Origin: Clitopilus passeckerianus
Taxonomy: Eukaryota > Basidiomycota > Agaricomycetes > Agaricales > Entolomataceae
Reading direction: 5' to 3'
Length of the DNA: 64,000 nt
Assembly (NCBI GenBank): GCA_944990035.1
Contig: CALYLX010000086.1
Location: 124,001-188,000 of the forward strand
Shown: positions 63,040 to 64,000 of the stretch, in pieces
Layout of the letters: the number at the start of each line of letters is the position of its first letter
How positions within the stretch are numbered: the first letter of the stretch is position 1
The notes under the pieces: generated by a model
Database searches by the model: none
The model's input: the letters and a program-made list of their open reading frames with translations, nothing else
What the model was told of the DNA's origin: nothing
Program-made: the position numbers and the translations under genes

Positions 63040-64000
63040 GATAGCTAGTTCTGGTGCACTATAGTCCCCTTTACTCCGGCATTTCCTTGAATGATCTGTA
63101 TTCTATCATCCTCTCTGTCCTTCCCTTTGTAACACGCATTCTCTCGAGGCAATACACCAGCAATTAGCTTTCTAATCCCACATTACAATGTGCCTCAGTG
63201 CACCTTTGGAAGATGAACGATGCCATCTTGGATCATCACATGGAAGGAAAAATCTGGTTCTACGTCCGCATGTTTGAGTCGTAGCCCACTCTTGGAACTT
63301 GGCACTTTACAGCAATTACTGTGAACACGCCGAGCCATTGAGAAGATCGAAACATAGCTGTAGCAGCATCCCAATTCTCTCTTTATCAAGTGCGCAGCTT
63401 TTGTCAAACTTGCTGACGCCCCATCGTGAAGGCAGAAATTATGTCATCAATCAATCCACTCATCCGAGAGCCAACCATTGCAAGGCGTTCGAACCTTCTA
63501 TGTTGGTCGAAACGATGTCCATTGAATCAGAAATGGCCTGCAAAGCCAGAACCCGTTAGCCTTTTGAACTAGAAGACTCCGATAATGCTGCTGGATACTT
63601 CATTCTAGCTCGGTCCAGATATAAACGTCACTCGGCGCTGCCAGCACGCACTTTGGACTCACAAGTATCACACAGACCATCCTTGGCCTCATTGGGACCT
63701 ATTCAAGATCCTTCCAAGGTCATCCTTCTATCTTTCGATGGTACTTCGGGAAATATCCAGTTTTTGCGTAGTCCGACCCCTGCTTTTAAGGTTCGACTCT
63801 GCTGATCGATTATGGCAAGTGAAAACTTGCCCTTTGAATCACCGTAGGCCGGGACCAGATATGGATTCTGAATCATGGGTCGCCCCTCTTTGATGCTGCC
63901 AAAAGTTTTCTTGCTCTGCCTCCGCTCTGGATCCAATGATGTACTGTCAGTACCCTTCCACGCGGACCGCAGCGTTGGGGGAATGTATGAAGATTCCACG
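63040..64000. other. right-edge region without a supported gene
   Basis: A minus-strand frame at 63703-63999 (98 codons, stop at 63703) is open to the window edge and could be the last exon of a gene lying to the right; it has no motif I recognise. The remaining sequence is the UBC4 3' region and unpatterned. Confidence 0.3.

Overview
This window looks like nuclear DNA from a basidiomycete, most likely a mushroom-forming Agaricomycete. The genes are packed on both strands and split by many short GT-AG introns (about 50-75 bases, some flanking exons of only 24-35 bases). Recognisable products include Sec23, Dis3/Rrp44, condensin CAP-G, TFIIE-alpha, Ubc4, a fungal perilipin and plant-polysaccharide enzymes. 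There is no sign of bacterial, viral or organellar origin. Gene models were spliced by hand from frame, splice signals and family knowledge. No search was run, so family names rest on recognised motifs.

Layout. 1-8 kb: a broken wax-synthase-like fragment, an intact wax-synthase-like gene, a perilipin, then a kelch/MYND-finger gene with several lesions and a shorter decayed copy. 8-13 kb: a MAPEG membrane protein, TFIIE-alpha and an old-yellow-enzyme-type oxidoreductase. 13.9-16 kb: a secreted DUF3455 protein and a small secreted cysteine-rich protein. 16-20 kb: three MAPEG genes in about 1.4-kb tandem units. 20-27 kb: an LRR protein, a GH53 galactanase, a 91-residue membrane protein and an acidic unknown. 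27-39 kb: DIS3, a RING-H2 protein and condensin CAP-G. 42-50 kb: a damaged F-box gene, SEC23 and an OPT transporter. 50-58 kb: a small unknown, a CBM1-PL3 pectate lyase, a GH15 glucoamylase with several disabling lesions and a second damaged F-box gene. 58-63 kb: a 947-residue unknown and UBC4.

The genes fall into two groups. The housekeeping genes (TFIIE-alpha, DIS3, CAP-G, SEC23, UBC4) read intact. The accessory genes (MAPEG enzymes, GH53, PL3, GH15, oligopeptide transporter, wax synthase, F-box and MYND proteins) suggest a saprotroph taking nutrients from plant polymers. Tandem duplication and decay are confined to this second group.

I found no evidence for a wholly new molecular system. 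The observations most worth checking are the MAPEG tandem array with intron-position differences, the glucoamylase pseudogene with two CBM20-like domains, the concentration of lesions in accessory genes, a small array of alternating 13-bp inverted repeats near 22.2 kb, and the unknown protein at 58.5-61.5 kb.
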